This document shows, in pieces, positions 7,382 to 14,556 of a DNA stretch of 14,789 nucleotides. The DNA is taken from NCBI GenBank assembly GCA_046760785.1, contig JBHIET010000081.1, positions 1 through 14,789 on the forward strand, written 5' to 3'. This stretch comes from JBHIET01 sp046760785. GTDB taxonomy: Bacteria; Chloroflexota; Anaerolineae; B4-G1. The position numbers and the translations under genes are program-made. How positions within the stretch are numbered: position 1 is the stretch's first letter; every line of letters starts with the position of its first letter. The notes under the pieces were generated by a model. It saw only the letters and a list, made by a program, of their open reading frames with translations, did not search any database and was not told the origin of the DNA.

Positions 7382-8713
7382 TTACACTCGCCTCCAAACC
7401 TGCGCCGCCAACTCCCGCGACCGGGCAGTGATGGCCTCTTCATCGAGGGTGAGCAATTGGCGATCGCGCATCAACACCCCTCCGGCGCAGACAGTGGCGG
7501 TGACCATCGAGGCCTCGACGCCGAAGAGCAGATGCCAGGGCAGGTTCCCCGCCGTGAGCGGCGTCGTGGGGTGGTAGTCCAGGAAGACCAGGTCGGCCGC
7601 CGCCCCCTCCCGCAGTTCCCCCAGCGTCAGGCCGGGCCAGAAGACGCGGGCCAGGCGCCCGTTCTCGGCGTATGACAGGCACATCACCAAGTCGGCAGGA
7701 CTGGCGCGGGGGTCGCGCTGGGCCAGTTTGTGCACCAGATAGGCGGCCTTCATCTCGGCAAACATATTGTTGGAGAAGCCGTCGTTGCCCAGGCCGACGC
7801 CCACCCCGGCGCGCAACATCGCCTCGACGGGGGCCACCCCCACGCCGTTGTTCATGTTCGAGCGCGGCTGGTGCGTGACCCACGTGTCGGTCTCTGCCAG
7901 CAACTCAATCTCGCTCTCGTCCACGTGGACGCAGTGGACGGCAATGGTGCGGGGGCCGAGGATGCCCGCGTCGCGAAGCCGATGTACGACGCGCTTGCCG
8001 GACTTGCGCAGGCAGTCCTCCTGGTCAGCCAGGTCCTCGGCGGCGTGGACGTGGAAGCCGAGGCCCAGGTCGCTCGCAGCGGCGACGCAATCCGCCAGCG
8101 TCTCGTCGGAGAGCGTGAGGGAGGCATGCAGGCCGAACGTGGCTGCAATTTGCGGTCTGCAATTTGCAATTTGCTCTTTCGCAAAGCGCACGTTTTCAGC
8201 TATGCCCGCCCGCGCCCGCTCCGGCCCATCCCGGTCGGTGACCTCGTAGCAAAGGCAGGCCCGCAGCCCCGCCTCCTGCACCGCCTCGGCGATGACGTCG
8301 AGCGAGCCCTCGATGGCATTCGGGCTGGCGTGGTGATCAACCAGCGTCGTCGTGCCGTGGCGCATCGCGTCTATCAGGCAGACCAGCGCCGAGTAGCGCA
8401 CGTCCTCCAGCGTCAGGGCCTTATCCAGCCGCCACCACAAGCTCTCCAGAATCTGGGGGAAGTTGGCGGGCGGCTCGCCGGGGATGGCCATCCCGCGGGC
8501 GAAGGCCCCGTAGAAGTGGGTGTGGGCACAGATGGAGGCCGGGAGCACCAGTTGACCCGCTGCATCCCAACGCTCGGCGGCAGGATAGCGCGTAGTCAGT
8601 TCGGCGGTTGTGCCAAGCGCAGTGATGTGACCACCCTCGACAAGCAGGGCGCCATCTTCGGTGAGACTGGGTTCGTCCCCCAGTGTGGCTAAGCGCGCGT
8701 GAGTGATCAGCAT
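7382..8713 (-). CDS. ssnA: SsnA-like aminohydrolase (metal-dependent amidohydrolase)
   Basis: A 443-residue amidohydrolase-superfamily enzyme of the SsnA/chlorohydrolase group; E. coli SsnA is about the same length. Recognisable features are H64-T-H66 in AHTHFYG, DHHASP (126-131), H221-V-H223 in the segment HVHAAED, H260 in AVHCVH, the segment RSNMNN (284-289) and the metal Asp D311 in GLGNDG, which together give the mononuclear metal site. The run WWRLDKAL, DHHASP and RSNMNN is close to E. coli SsnA. SsnA-type genes are often found near selenium-dependent hydroxylases or purine catabolism genes, but none is seen here, so the substrate is open; deamination of an N-heterocycle is a family-based guess. 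Residues about 180-190 (EQIANCRPQIA) come from a heptanucleotide repeat. The start has no Shine-Dalgarno sequence and may lie just downstream of its promoter. Confidence 0.85.
   Translation of the reverse strand: MLITHARLATLGDEPSLTEDGALLVEGGHITALGTTAELTTRYPAAERWDAAGQLVLPASICAHTHFYGAFARGMAIPGEPPANFPQILESLWWRLDKALTLEDVRYSALVCLIDAMRHGTTTLVDHHASPNAIEGSLDVIAEAVQEAGLRACLCYEVTDRDGPERARAGIAENVRFAKEQIANCRPQIAATFGLHASLTLSDETLADCVAAASDLGLGFHVHAAEDLADQEDCLRKSGKRVVHRLRDAGILGPRTIAVHCVHVDESEIELLAETDTWVTHQPRSNMNNGVGVAPVEAMLRAGVGVGLGNDGFSNNMFAEMKAAYLVHKLAQRDPRASPADLVMCLSYAENGRLARVFWPGLTLGELREGAAADLVFLDYHPTTPLTAGNLPWHLLFGVEASMVTATVCAGGVLMRDRQLLTLDEEAITARSRELAAQVWRRV
8144..8174. repeat. Heptanucleotide tandem repeat inside the ssnA-like gene
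   Basis: On the + strand the unit TGCAATT occurs at 8144-8150, 8158-8164 and 8165-8171, with a diverged unit TGCGGTC at 8151-8157 and a partial TGC at the end. Read on the coding (-) strand it gives residues of about 180-190 just before the conserved GLHASLT segment. From memory of SsnA relatives, this is a variable-length loop. Confidence 0.75.
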
Positions 8714-8725
8714 TAGACCGGAACT

Positions 8726-8754
8726 ATTGTAGTAGAGAATTCAAGGGAGAGCAA
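8726..8754 (-). promoter_or_regulatory. Possible promoter of the ssnA-like gene, giving an almost leaderless mRNA
   Basis: On the minus strand, TACAAT (8731 down to 8726) is preceded by TTGCTC (8754 down to 8749) with a 17-base spacer. Initiation about 7 bases downstream would fall near 8719, only some six bases before the ATG at 8713. No Shine-Dalgarno sequence is present. The -35 is weak (3 of 6), so this is tentative. Confidence 0.4.
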
Positions 8755-8792
8755 GTCAGCATACAGAGCAAAGGTGAGCAGAAGTCGCTGCC

Positions 8793-8821
8793 TTGACCTC
8801 AAATTAAACACAGGGTACAAT
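8793..8821 (+). promoter_or_regulatory. Promoter of the membrane GAF/HTH gene
   Basis: TTGACC (8793-8798) and TACAAT (8816-8821) are separated by 17 bases, which is close to sigma-70 consensus. Initiation is expected near 8828, leaving a leader of about 70 bases. Confidence 0.65.
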
Positions 8822-8830
8822 AGGTGCCCT
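8812..8830. promoter_or_regulatory. Inverted repeat over the -10 box, operator candidate
   Basis: AGGGTAC (8812-8818) and GTGCCCT (8824-8830) form an inverted repeat with one mismatch around a 5-base centre. It covers the -10 element and the expected start point, a usual position for repression. A direct repeat AGCTTAA (8831-8837, 8845-8851) follows immediately. Confidence 0.35.
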
Positions 8831-8899
8831 AGCTTAATCTTAGCAGCTTAAACCAATATCCAGCCGATTTATCCTAGACTTCACCCATTGTGTCGATTG

Positions 8900-10915
8900 A
8901 TGGATTTTCCATTGGTGCTAGAATTGCAAGAGCTTCTCGAACTGATTAACGTTGCTCTCGCCTCGGGGATTGTGATCGTCTCCTTTGCTTTTCTGCTCTA
9001 CCTCGCTATCTACAATCCTCGCAACAATGTGGCCCGTTCGTTCATCGCCCTTCTGTCGTGCGTGCTGCTCACCTATTTCGTAGATCTGGCGCTGTTCGGC
9101 ACTGAAAATCCCGACACGGCTATCCCCTGGCTGCGACTCCAGTGGGTCGGCATCGCTTTCACCCCGGCCGCTTACCTGGGTTTCTCCAACGCCCTGTTGG
9201 CCACTACCGGTGCCCGAAGCCGGCTGCGCGTCATTGCAGTGCACTTCAGTTACCTCCTTGGCGCGCTCCTGCTACTGGGGGTGGCCTTCAGCAGTTCCGT
9301 AGTACGCGGCGGCATATTGACGCACCACGCTCCCCACCTGTTGCCGGGGCCGATCTTTCCGTTCTTCGTCCTTTATTTCTTCGCTGCCGCGGGTTGGGGA
9401 ACTATCAATGTCCTGTGGGCGCGTGGTCGCTGCCTCACCTCAACTTCGCGGCGTCGAATGACCTATATGGCAGCCACAATCGCAGCGCCAGCGGCCGGCG
9501 TCTTCCCCTACCTGCTCCTCATCGGCTGGCCAGCCTACGCACCCGGCATGGTGCTCTGGCTACTGCTGGTGATGGGAAACGTGGGCATCGGGCTTATGTT
9601 AGTGCTACTGGCTTACAGCGTGGCTTTCTTTGGCGCGCTTACCCCCGACCGGGTGGTAAAGCATCGGCTGGTGCGTTTCTTGCTGCGCGGGCCATTCGTC
9701 GCCACGCTGGTCGTCGTAGTCATCATTGCCGCGTCGCAGGCTGAGGGATGGCTTGGCCTTCCGAGCCGTCGCTTGATGCTCTTCGGCGTCGTAGGTATCA
9801 TTCTCCTGTTGCAACTCGCTATCGAAGCGGCCAAGCCGCTGATTGACCGGGCACTCTATCGTCAGGACCAACCAGAGATTGAGTGGATTCAGCAATTGAG
9901 CAACCGGCTGCTTATGACAACCGACCTGCGTCAGTTCCTGGAAAATGTACTTACAGCGCTGTGTGACCTGCTGCGGGTAGACACGGCTTTCGTGGCCGTC
10001 ATAGACGGCGGCAGGCCGCACCTGGAAGTTGTCTGCGGCTCTCTAGAGAGAAGCACAGCAGCACAACTGCCGCCGGAGGCGTGGCAAGGGCCCGTTCGGC
10101 AGGACTTCGGCGAGACTTCACCGAGCTCAGTCGGGGCGCTCAGCCAAGCCGCTCAGGGCACCGCTGCTGAAGCCGAAGCAGCGAAAGAGCGACACGTTGA
10201 ACGGCACGGCGAGCTGTTCGTGTGGAACGGTTATTGGTTGATCCCCTTGCGCACCAAAGGCCAGGACGCCGTCATCGGCATGGTGGGCGTGGCAGCCCGT
10301 GCGCCTGAGCCGGACCTAAGCCCAGAAGAGCATGAGGGTATCGAAGCCCTGCTGGCCCAGGCAACAGCGGCCCTGGAAGACCGCCAACTTCAACAGGGAC
10401 TCTTCAGCGCACTGGAACGGATTATCCCGGAGATTGAAGATATCCAACGCCGGCGTGGGGTGATGCACTACGTCGGGAAACAGGCACTCTCCGGGTTCAG
10501 TATGGTAGAGGCCGACGAGTTCCGAAAGTGGGTCAGAGGCGCGCTCAGCCACTACTGGGGAGGGCCGAAATTGACCACGAGTCCGCTCCTGTCTCTGCGC
10601 GTGGTGGAGCGTGCAACGCGAGAGCACGATGGCAACGCGATGCATGGTCTGCGGGCCGTGCTCAGGCAGGCCATCGAGTACCTGCGCCCCGACGGCCAGC
10701 GTCAGATGACCGCGCCGGAGTGGATTCTGTACAACATCCTCGAACTCAAGTTCCTCCAGGGGCGCAGGGTGCGCGAGATCGCGCGGCGGCTGGCCATGAG
10801 TGAGTCGGACCTGTATCGCAAGCAGCGCATTGCGATCGAGGCGGTGGCCCAGATGTTGGCAGAGATGGAACGGGAGGAGTTGAACAATCGGGAGGCTGAT
10901 TCCGAGGCGGTCTGA
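8900..10915 (+). CDS. Multi-pass membrane GAF-domain protein with C-terminal HTH, putative transcription regulator
   Basis: A 671-residue protein. About nine hydrophobic segments occupy the first 310 residues and resemble the 7TM sensor module of histidine kinases (ALASGIVIVSFAFLLYLAIY near the start; WLLLVMGNVGIGLMLVLLAY later). A GAF-like sensor domain follows at about 335-500 (RQFLENVLTALCDLLRVDTA..). The C-terminal 170 residues end in a sigma-region-4/LuxR-like helix-turn-helix (VREIARRLAMSESDLYRKQR, from 624). No H-box, ATPase N/G box, GGDEF or receiver motif is visible, so this is not a kinase. I infer a membrane-bound one-component regulator whose ligand is unknown. The ATG at 8900 is chosen because the first membrane segment follows closely; a TTG at 8888 is possible, and neither has a clear Shine-Dalgarno sequence. 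It is transcribed divergently from the amidohydrolase, so it might regulate that gene. Confidence 0.75.
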   Translation: MDFPLVLELQELLELINVALASGIVIVSFAFLLYLAIYNPRNNVARSFIALLSCVLLTYFVDLALFGTENPDTAIPWLRLQWVGIAFTPAAYLGFSNALLATTGARSRLRVIAVHFSYLLGALLLLGVAFSSSVVRGGILTHHAPHLLPGPIFPFFVLYFFAAAGWGTINVLWARGRCLTSTSRRRMTYMAATIAAPAAGVFPYLLLIGWPAYAPGMVLWLLLVMGNVGIGLMLVLLAYSVAFFGALTPDRVVKHRLVRFLLRGPFVATLVVVVIIAASQAEGWLGLPSRRLMLFGVVGIILLLQLAIEAAKPLIDRALYRQDQPEIEWIQQLSNRLLMTTDLRQFLENVLTALCDLLRVDTAFVAVIDGGRPHLEVVCGSLERSTAAQLPPEAWQGPVRQDFGETSPSSVGALSQAAQGTAAEAEAAKERHVERHGELFVWNGYWLIPLRTKGQDAVIGMVGVAARAPEPDLSPEEHEGIEALLAQATAALEDRQLQQGLFSALERIIPEIEDIQRRRGVMHYVGKQALSGFSMVEADEFRKWVRGALSHYWGGPKLTTSPLLSLRVVERATREHDGNAMHGLRAVLRQAIEYLRPDGQRQMTAPEWILYNILELKFLQGRRVREIARRLAMSESDLYRKQRIAIEAVAQMLAEMEREELNNREADSEAV

Positions 10916-10925
10916 CAGTGATCGT

Positions 10926-10954
10926 TTGACAAGGCATTGGCATCGCCATACAAT
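10926..10954 (+). promoter_or_regulatory. Strong sigma-70-type promoter of the S1-domain gene
   Basis: A perfect TTGACA (10926-10931), a 17-base spacer and TACAAT (10949-10954). It starts 11 bases after the upstream stop codon. Initiation is expected near 10961, giving an 80-base leader. Confidence 0.75.
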
Positions 10955-10985
10955 CGGTACACGTAGGAGCCGGAGACGCGAGTAG

Positions 10986-11021
10986 GTGTGAAACGGGATG
11001 CGTAATGTGTAAGTGCGTAAG
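10986..11021 (+). repeat. Degenerate heptanucleotide tract in the S1-gene leader
   Basis: Units in 7-base phase are GTGTGAA (10986), ACGGGAT (10993), GCGTAAT (11000) and GTGTAAG (11007). After a one-base slip comes GCGTAAG (11015-11021). They are more diverged than the other tracts but share the pattern of a CG/TG-rich half followed by an A-rich half. Confidence 0.45.
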
Positions 11022-11024
11022 AAT

Positions 11025-11030
11025 GGGAGG
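11025..11030 (+). promoter_or_regulatory. Ribosome binding site of the S1-domain gene
   Basis: GGGAGG lies 7 bases before a GTG at 11038 and 10 bases before the ATG at 11041. It argues against the further upstream ATGs at 11005 and 11023. Confidence 0.6.
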
Positions 11031-11040
11031 CGAAAGAGTG

Positions 11041-12033
11041 ATGGGCCAGATGGGGCAATGGATTCCTGGGAATGCACTACCCGACGAAGGATACTGGGAA
11101 GCACTGTTGCGCGATGGTGAGAACGGACAGGCGGCCCCCACCGCCGACCAGGTATCCCAGTGGGACAGAGGAGGCTCCGATACGCCCAAGGAGTCGGCAT
11201 CGGCGGAGCCGGTGACCATTGACAAGCGGTGGAGAGATGCACACGAGGCGATGGAACGAGGAGAGGTGCTTGAATTGCCGGTGATAGGATGCAATCGCGG
11301 TGGAGCGCTGGTCGGGTGGGATGGCCTGCGCGGTTTTGTCCCCGCTTCCCACTTGGTGGACCTATCACCCTACGCGAACGAGGATGAGCGGTACAGCGAG
11401 TTGCGACGGCTCATCGGGACCCGGTTGCGCCTCAAGATCATTGAACTGGATCCGGAGCATCGCCAGTTCGTCCTTTCAGAGCGGGCCACCCGTTTCAACG
11501 AGACCCGCTGCCAGGAATTGCTGGACGAACTCTGTGCGGGTGACATACGCCAGGGCCGCGTAACCAACCTCTGTTCGTTCGGCGCATTTGTGGACTTGGG
11601 TGGACTGGAGGGCTTGGTGCACATCTCGGAGCTTTCGTGGGGGCGAGTAAAGCATCCCGGCGACGTCCTCGAGCCGGGCCAACCCGTTGAGGTGTACATC
11701 ATCAACGTAGACCGTAAACGCGGGCGTGTGGGTCTGAGTACCAAGCGTTTGTGGCCTGATCCCTGGCAGTTTGTCGAGGAGCGTTATCAGGTGGGCCAAA
11801 TTGTAGAAGGCGTCATCACCCACGTGGTTGATTTCGGAGCCTTTGCGCGTGTGGAAGAGGGAGTGGAGGGGTTGATCCACGTCTCGGAATTGGCAGAGGG
11901 AAATTTCATCCACCCCCGCAATGTGGTACAAGAAGGCAACGTCGTGACTGCTCGTATTCTCAATATTGATAAAGAGCGGCGACGGATGGGATTGAGTCTA
12001 CGACAGGTCGAGAAGCCTGTCACCACGGGATAA
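11041..12033 (+). CDS. S1 RNA-binding domain protein (ribosomal protein S1-like)
   Basis: A 330-residue RNA-binding protein with three S1 (OB-fold) domains at about 74-150, 167-235 and 251-324. The second and third are canonical (SFGAFVDLGGLEGLVHISEL and DFGAFARVEEGVEGLIHVSEL). The first is the diverged type seen in the N-terminal part of S1 (GLRGFVPASHL). The first 70 residues are a low-complexity, Trp- and acid-containing lead unlike a standard S1 N-terminus. Four to six S1 units are usual for ribosomal protein S1, so this could be a short rpsA or a paralogue acting in translation or RNA turnover; the window cannot decide. GTG 11038 would add one residue. It has its own strong promoter, and a hairpin separates it from ftsK 62 bases downstream. 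Confidence 0.85.
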   Translation: MGQMGQWIPGNALPDEGYWEALLRDGENGQAAPTADQVSQWDRGGSDTPKESASAEPVTIDKRWRDAHEAMERGEVLELPVIGCNRGGALVGWDGLRGFVPASHLVDLSPYANEDERYSELRRLIGTRLRLKIIELDPEHRQFVLSERATRFNETRCQELLDELCAGDIRQGRVTNLCSFGAFVDLGGLEGLVHISELSWGRVKHPGDVLEPGQPVEVYIINVDRKRGRVGLSTKRLWPDPWQFVEERYQVGQIVEGVITHVVDFGAFARVEEGVEGLIHVSELAEGNFIHPRNVVQEGNVVTARILNIDKERRRMGLSLRQVEKPVTTG

Positions 12034-12044
12034 TTACAGGTCGA

Positions 12045-12077
12045 GGAAACCAGGTTTTTCGGAGAAACCTGGCTTCC
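12045..12077. repeat. Palindromic hairpin between the S1-domain gene and ftsK
   Basis: CCAGGTTT (12050-12057) and AAACCTGG (12065-12072) are perfect complements around a 7-base loop. After one mismatch the stem continues with GGAA (12045-12048) against TTCC (12074-12077), giving 12 pairs in all. No T-run follows, so a classic intrinsic terminator is unlikely. It resembles a dispersed REP-type palindrome and might stabilise the S1 mRNA end or attenuate ftsK. Confidence 0.7.
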
Positions 12078-12095
12078 AGACAACAGGGACGGAAA

Positions 12096-14315
12096 ATGAC
12101 CAGACGGGGTACAAAGAAGCAGCCAGGGCGGAGCATCAACTGGCGCGCTATCCTGACTGACCCGCTGTTGCAACAGATTCTGGCCTTGATCATCATAGCG
12201 GTGGGCGCGATCACGCTGCTGACGCTGTTCCGGGTAACGACAGGACACTGGGCTGATGCGTGGATGGGCCTGTTGTACTACTGGCTGGGCTGGGGGACCT
12301 ACCCGGCTGCCGTTGCTATCCTGCTAGCCGGGCTGCTGTGGCTGCGGCATCACCTGGACCGTCCGTTGAAGTGGCGCTGGCGTCCCTTCGTCGGCGCGGA
12401 ACTGGCGTTCTTCAGCCTTCTGGCGTTGACGCACACCATTGTCGGCCGGGACGACCCGTGGGGACTGGTGGGGGAACAGTGGGGCGGCGGGCTGATTGGA
12501 TGGGCGGTATCTGTTGTCCTTTCGACTTACCTGGGCTGGCCGGTGGCCGTGCTGATTCTACTGGCGCTGTTGGCCTTTGGTCTGGGCTTGGCCTTCGACG
12601 TGACCCTCGCTGACGTCAGGCAGGTCGCAAGTCTTGTGGGGAGTCAAGTGGCGCGTCGTCCGGCTGGCCCCGCGACGCAACGTGAGCGACCGCACCCATC
12701 GCGGCCCGCGCGTGCCCGACCCGGTCCCCGCCAGCAACCCACCCCACCAGCGACTGTCCCACCGCCCCAGGCGCGCCCGGCCAAGAAAGCACGCGGTGCC
12801 GCGCCTCCCCTGGCCAGGGTCAAGCCCCGAGCTACACCAGCGCCTTCCGTCGCTCCCTCTCGCCCCCGTCAGCGCAAACTCACCCTGCCCTCCCTCGATC
12901 TGCTGAACGAGTCCGAGGGGCCAGCGCTGACCGACGAGGAGATTCGCAAGAAATCGCGCATCATCGAGGAAACGTTGTCACAGTTTGGCCTGCCTGTGGA
13001 GGTCACTGAGGTGCGCATTGGCCCCACCGTCACTCAGTTCGGCGTCACACCCGGCATCGTGGAGCGTTCCGGGACCGGCGGCCGGAAGGTGCGGGTGAGC
13101 CAGATCAGCGCGCTGGCAGACGACCTGGCACTGGCATTGGCGGCTCCCCGCATCCGCGTAGAGGCCCCTGTGCCCGGCCGTTCCATCGTCGGGATCGAGG
13201 TTCCCAACAGCAAGGTCCAACTGGTGGGTGCCCGCGAGGTGATGGAGTCGGAGGAGTTCCGCAGGCTGCAGCAGTCCAACTCGCCGCTGGCTTTCACACT
13301 GGGGCGCGACGTGGCCGGTGAGCCGGTCGTGGCCGACCTGGCCAGTATGCCACACCTGTTGATCGCAGGCACCACCGGGTCGGGAAAGTCGGTCTGCATC
13401 AAGGCCCTCACCACCTGCCTGATCTACAACAACACGCCCGACGACCTGCGGCTGGTCATGATTGACCCCAAGATGGTGGAGCTGGTGCGCTTCAACGGCC
13501 TGCCACACCTCTACGGCCGGGTGGAGGTGGACCTGAAGCGGGTCGTCAAAGTGCTGCGCTGGGTGGCGTTGGAGATGGATAACCGCTACAGACTTTTCGC
13601 CGCTGCCACCGCCCGCAATCTCGACGATTATAACCGCAAGCGAAAAGATGAGCCACTCCTCCCACGCATCGTCGTGCTGGTGGATGAGTTATCCGACTTG
13701 ATGATACTGGCCCCCGACGAGGTCGAGCGCACCATCTGTCGCATCGCCCAGATGGCCCGTGCCACCGGCATCCACCTGGCCGTGGCAACGCAGCGACCGA
13801 GCACAGACGTGGTCACGGGGCTGATCAAGGCCAACTTCCCGGCCCGTATCTCCTTCGCCACCGTCAGCCAGGTTGATTCGCGGGTGATCCTGGATATGCC
13901 AGGCGCGGAGACACTGATGGGCCGAGGCGATATGCTCTACCTGGCGGCTGACGCGGGCTATCCGGTGCGCGTGCAGGGTTGCTTCGTCTCAGAAGAGGAA
14001 GTGGAGCGCGTGGTGGAGTTCTGGCGCGAGCAGGTGGGCCTGGTCGAGGAGGAGGCCCCCTGGGAGCGGATAATGCGGCCGGAGGAGCGTGGTCGGATCG
14101 AGGGCGATGTGGAGGATGAATTGTTGCAGGAGGCGATTGCGCTGGTGCGGAGGACTGGCAGTGCTTCGGCCTCGCTCCTGCAGCGGAAGTTACACATCGG
14201 TCACCCACGTGCGGCGCGGTTGATGCGAATGATGGAGGAAATGGGCATCATCGGCCCACCCGAAGCGGCTGGGCGCACCCGCCACGTGATCATCGGAGGC
14301 GATCGGGAGGTATGA
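12096..14315 (+). CDS. ftsK: DNA translocase FtsK/SpoIIIE
   Basis: A 739-residue septal DNA pump that moves chromosome DNA through the closing septum. The N-terminus has four to five membrane segments (about 26-45, 66-83, 99-116, 130-146 and 148-167). A Pro/Arg/Ala-rich linker (about 185-270) follows, then the RecA-like motor with Walker A G425-TTGSGKS432 and Walker B VVLVDE (526-531), plus the segments ATQRPSTDVVTG and RISFATVSQVDSRVILD. The C-terminal winged-helix gamma domain (about 672-735, RRTGSASASLLQRKLHIGHPRA in part) recognises KOPS/SRS-type sites in the family. Length matches SpoIIIE (about 790) rather than E. coli FtsK with its long linker. The ATG at 12096 has only a weak Shine-Dalgarno sequence (GGGACGG). 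No separate promoter is evident, so it may be cotranscribed with the S1-domain gene through the hairpin. Confidence 0.96.
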   Translation: MTRRGTKKQPGRSINWRAILTDPLLQQILALIIIAVGAITLLTLFRVTTGHWADAWMGLLYYWLGWGTYPAAVAILLAGLLWLRHHLDRPLKWRWRPFVGAELAFFSLLALTHTIVGRDDPWGLVGEQWGGGLIGWAVSVVLSTYLGWPVAVLILLALLAFGLGLAFDVTLADVRQVASLVGSQVARRPAGPATQRERPHPSRPARARPGPRQQPTPPATVPPPQARPAKKARGAAPPLARVKPRATPAPSVAPSRPRQRKLTLPSLDLLNESEGPALTDEEIRKKSRIIEETLSQFGLPVEVTEVRIGPTVTQFGVTPGIVERSGTGGRKVRVSQISALADDLALALAAPRIRVEAPVPGRSIVGIEVPNSKVQLVGAREVMESEEFRRLQQSNSPLAFTLGRDVAGEPVVADLASMPHLLIAGTTGSGKSVCIKALTTCLIYNNTPDDLRLVMIDPKMVELVRFNGLPHLYGRVEVDLKRVVKVLRWVALEMDNRYRLFAAATARNLDDYNRKRKDEPLLPRIVVLVDELSDLMILAPDEVERTICRIAQMARATGIHLAVATQRPSTDVVTGLIKANFPARISFATVSQVDSRVILDMPGAETLMGRGDMLYLAADAGYPVRVQGCFVSEEEVERVVEFWREQVGLVEEEAPWERIMRPEERGRIEGDVEDELLQEAIALVRRTGSASASLLQRKLHIGHPRAARLMRMMEEMGIIGPPEAAGRTRHVIIGGDREV

Positions 14316-14510
14316 CCAGGCAACACGCAAAGTCGGGTAACGATTTTGTCTTGTTGGTGTGAGTTGACTTCAGGTTCTACTTTTCCCTTCCGCTGCTCTT
14401 ACTGAGCGACTAGAATTGGTTTGCGGTTTGCATTCTCTCGATAGGCACCTCCTTTAGGTCGTGGCAACTCTGTGAATGCGGACTCCCCCACAACTCACCC
14501 CCCACAGTTA

Positions 14511-14541
14511 ATGGGTAAAACTACCCATCACGATATGGGGA
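14511..14541. promoter_or_regulatory. Palindromic operator candidate upstream of the ccmE promoter
   Basis: ATGGGTA (14511-14517) and TACCCAT (14522-14528) are a perfect 7-bp inverted repeat around AAAC. A third, near-identical half-site ATGGGGA follows at 14535-14541. The array lies 16-46 bases upstream of the -35 box, where activators often bind. TACCCAT fits the NarL heptamer form TACYYMT, but the half-sites are arranged differently from the usual 7-2-7 NarL site. Confidence 0.4.
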
Positions 14542-14556
14542 GACAAAACCTACACA

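Noticed and set aside
7730..8692. Plus-strand open frame of 320 codons opposite the ssnA-like gene
   Set aside because: The minus strand carries all conserved amidohydrolase motifs; the plus frame has none.
14390..14410. Possible terminator of ftsK (GCTC/GAGC stem)
   Set aside because: The stem has only four pairs and no T-run follows.
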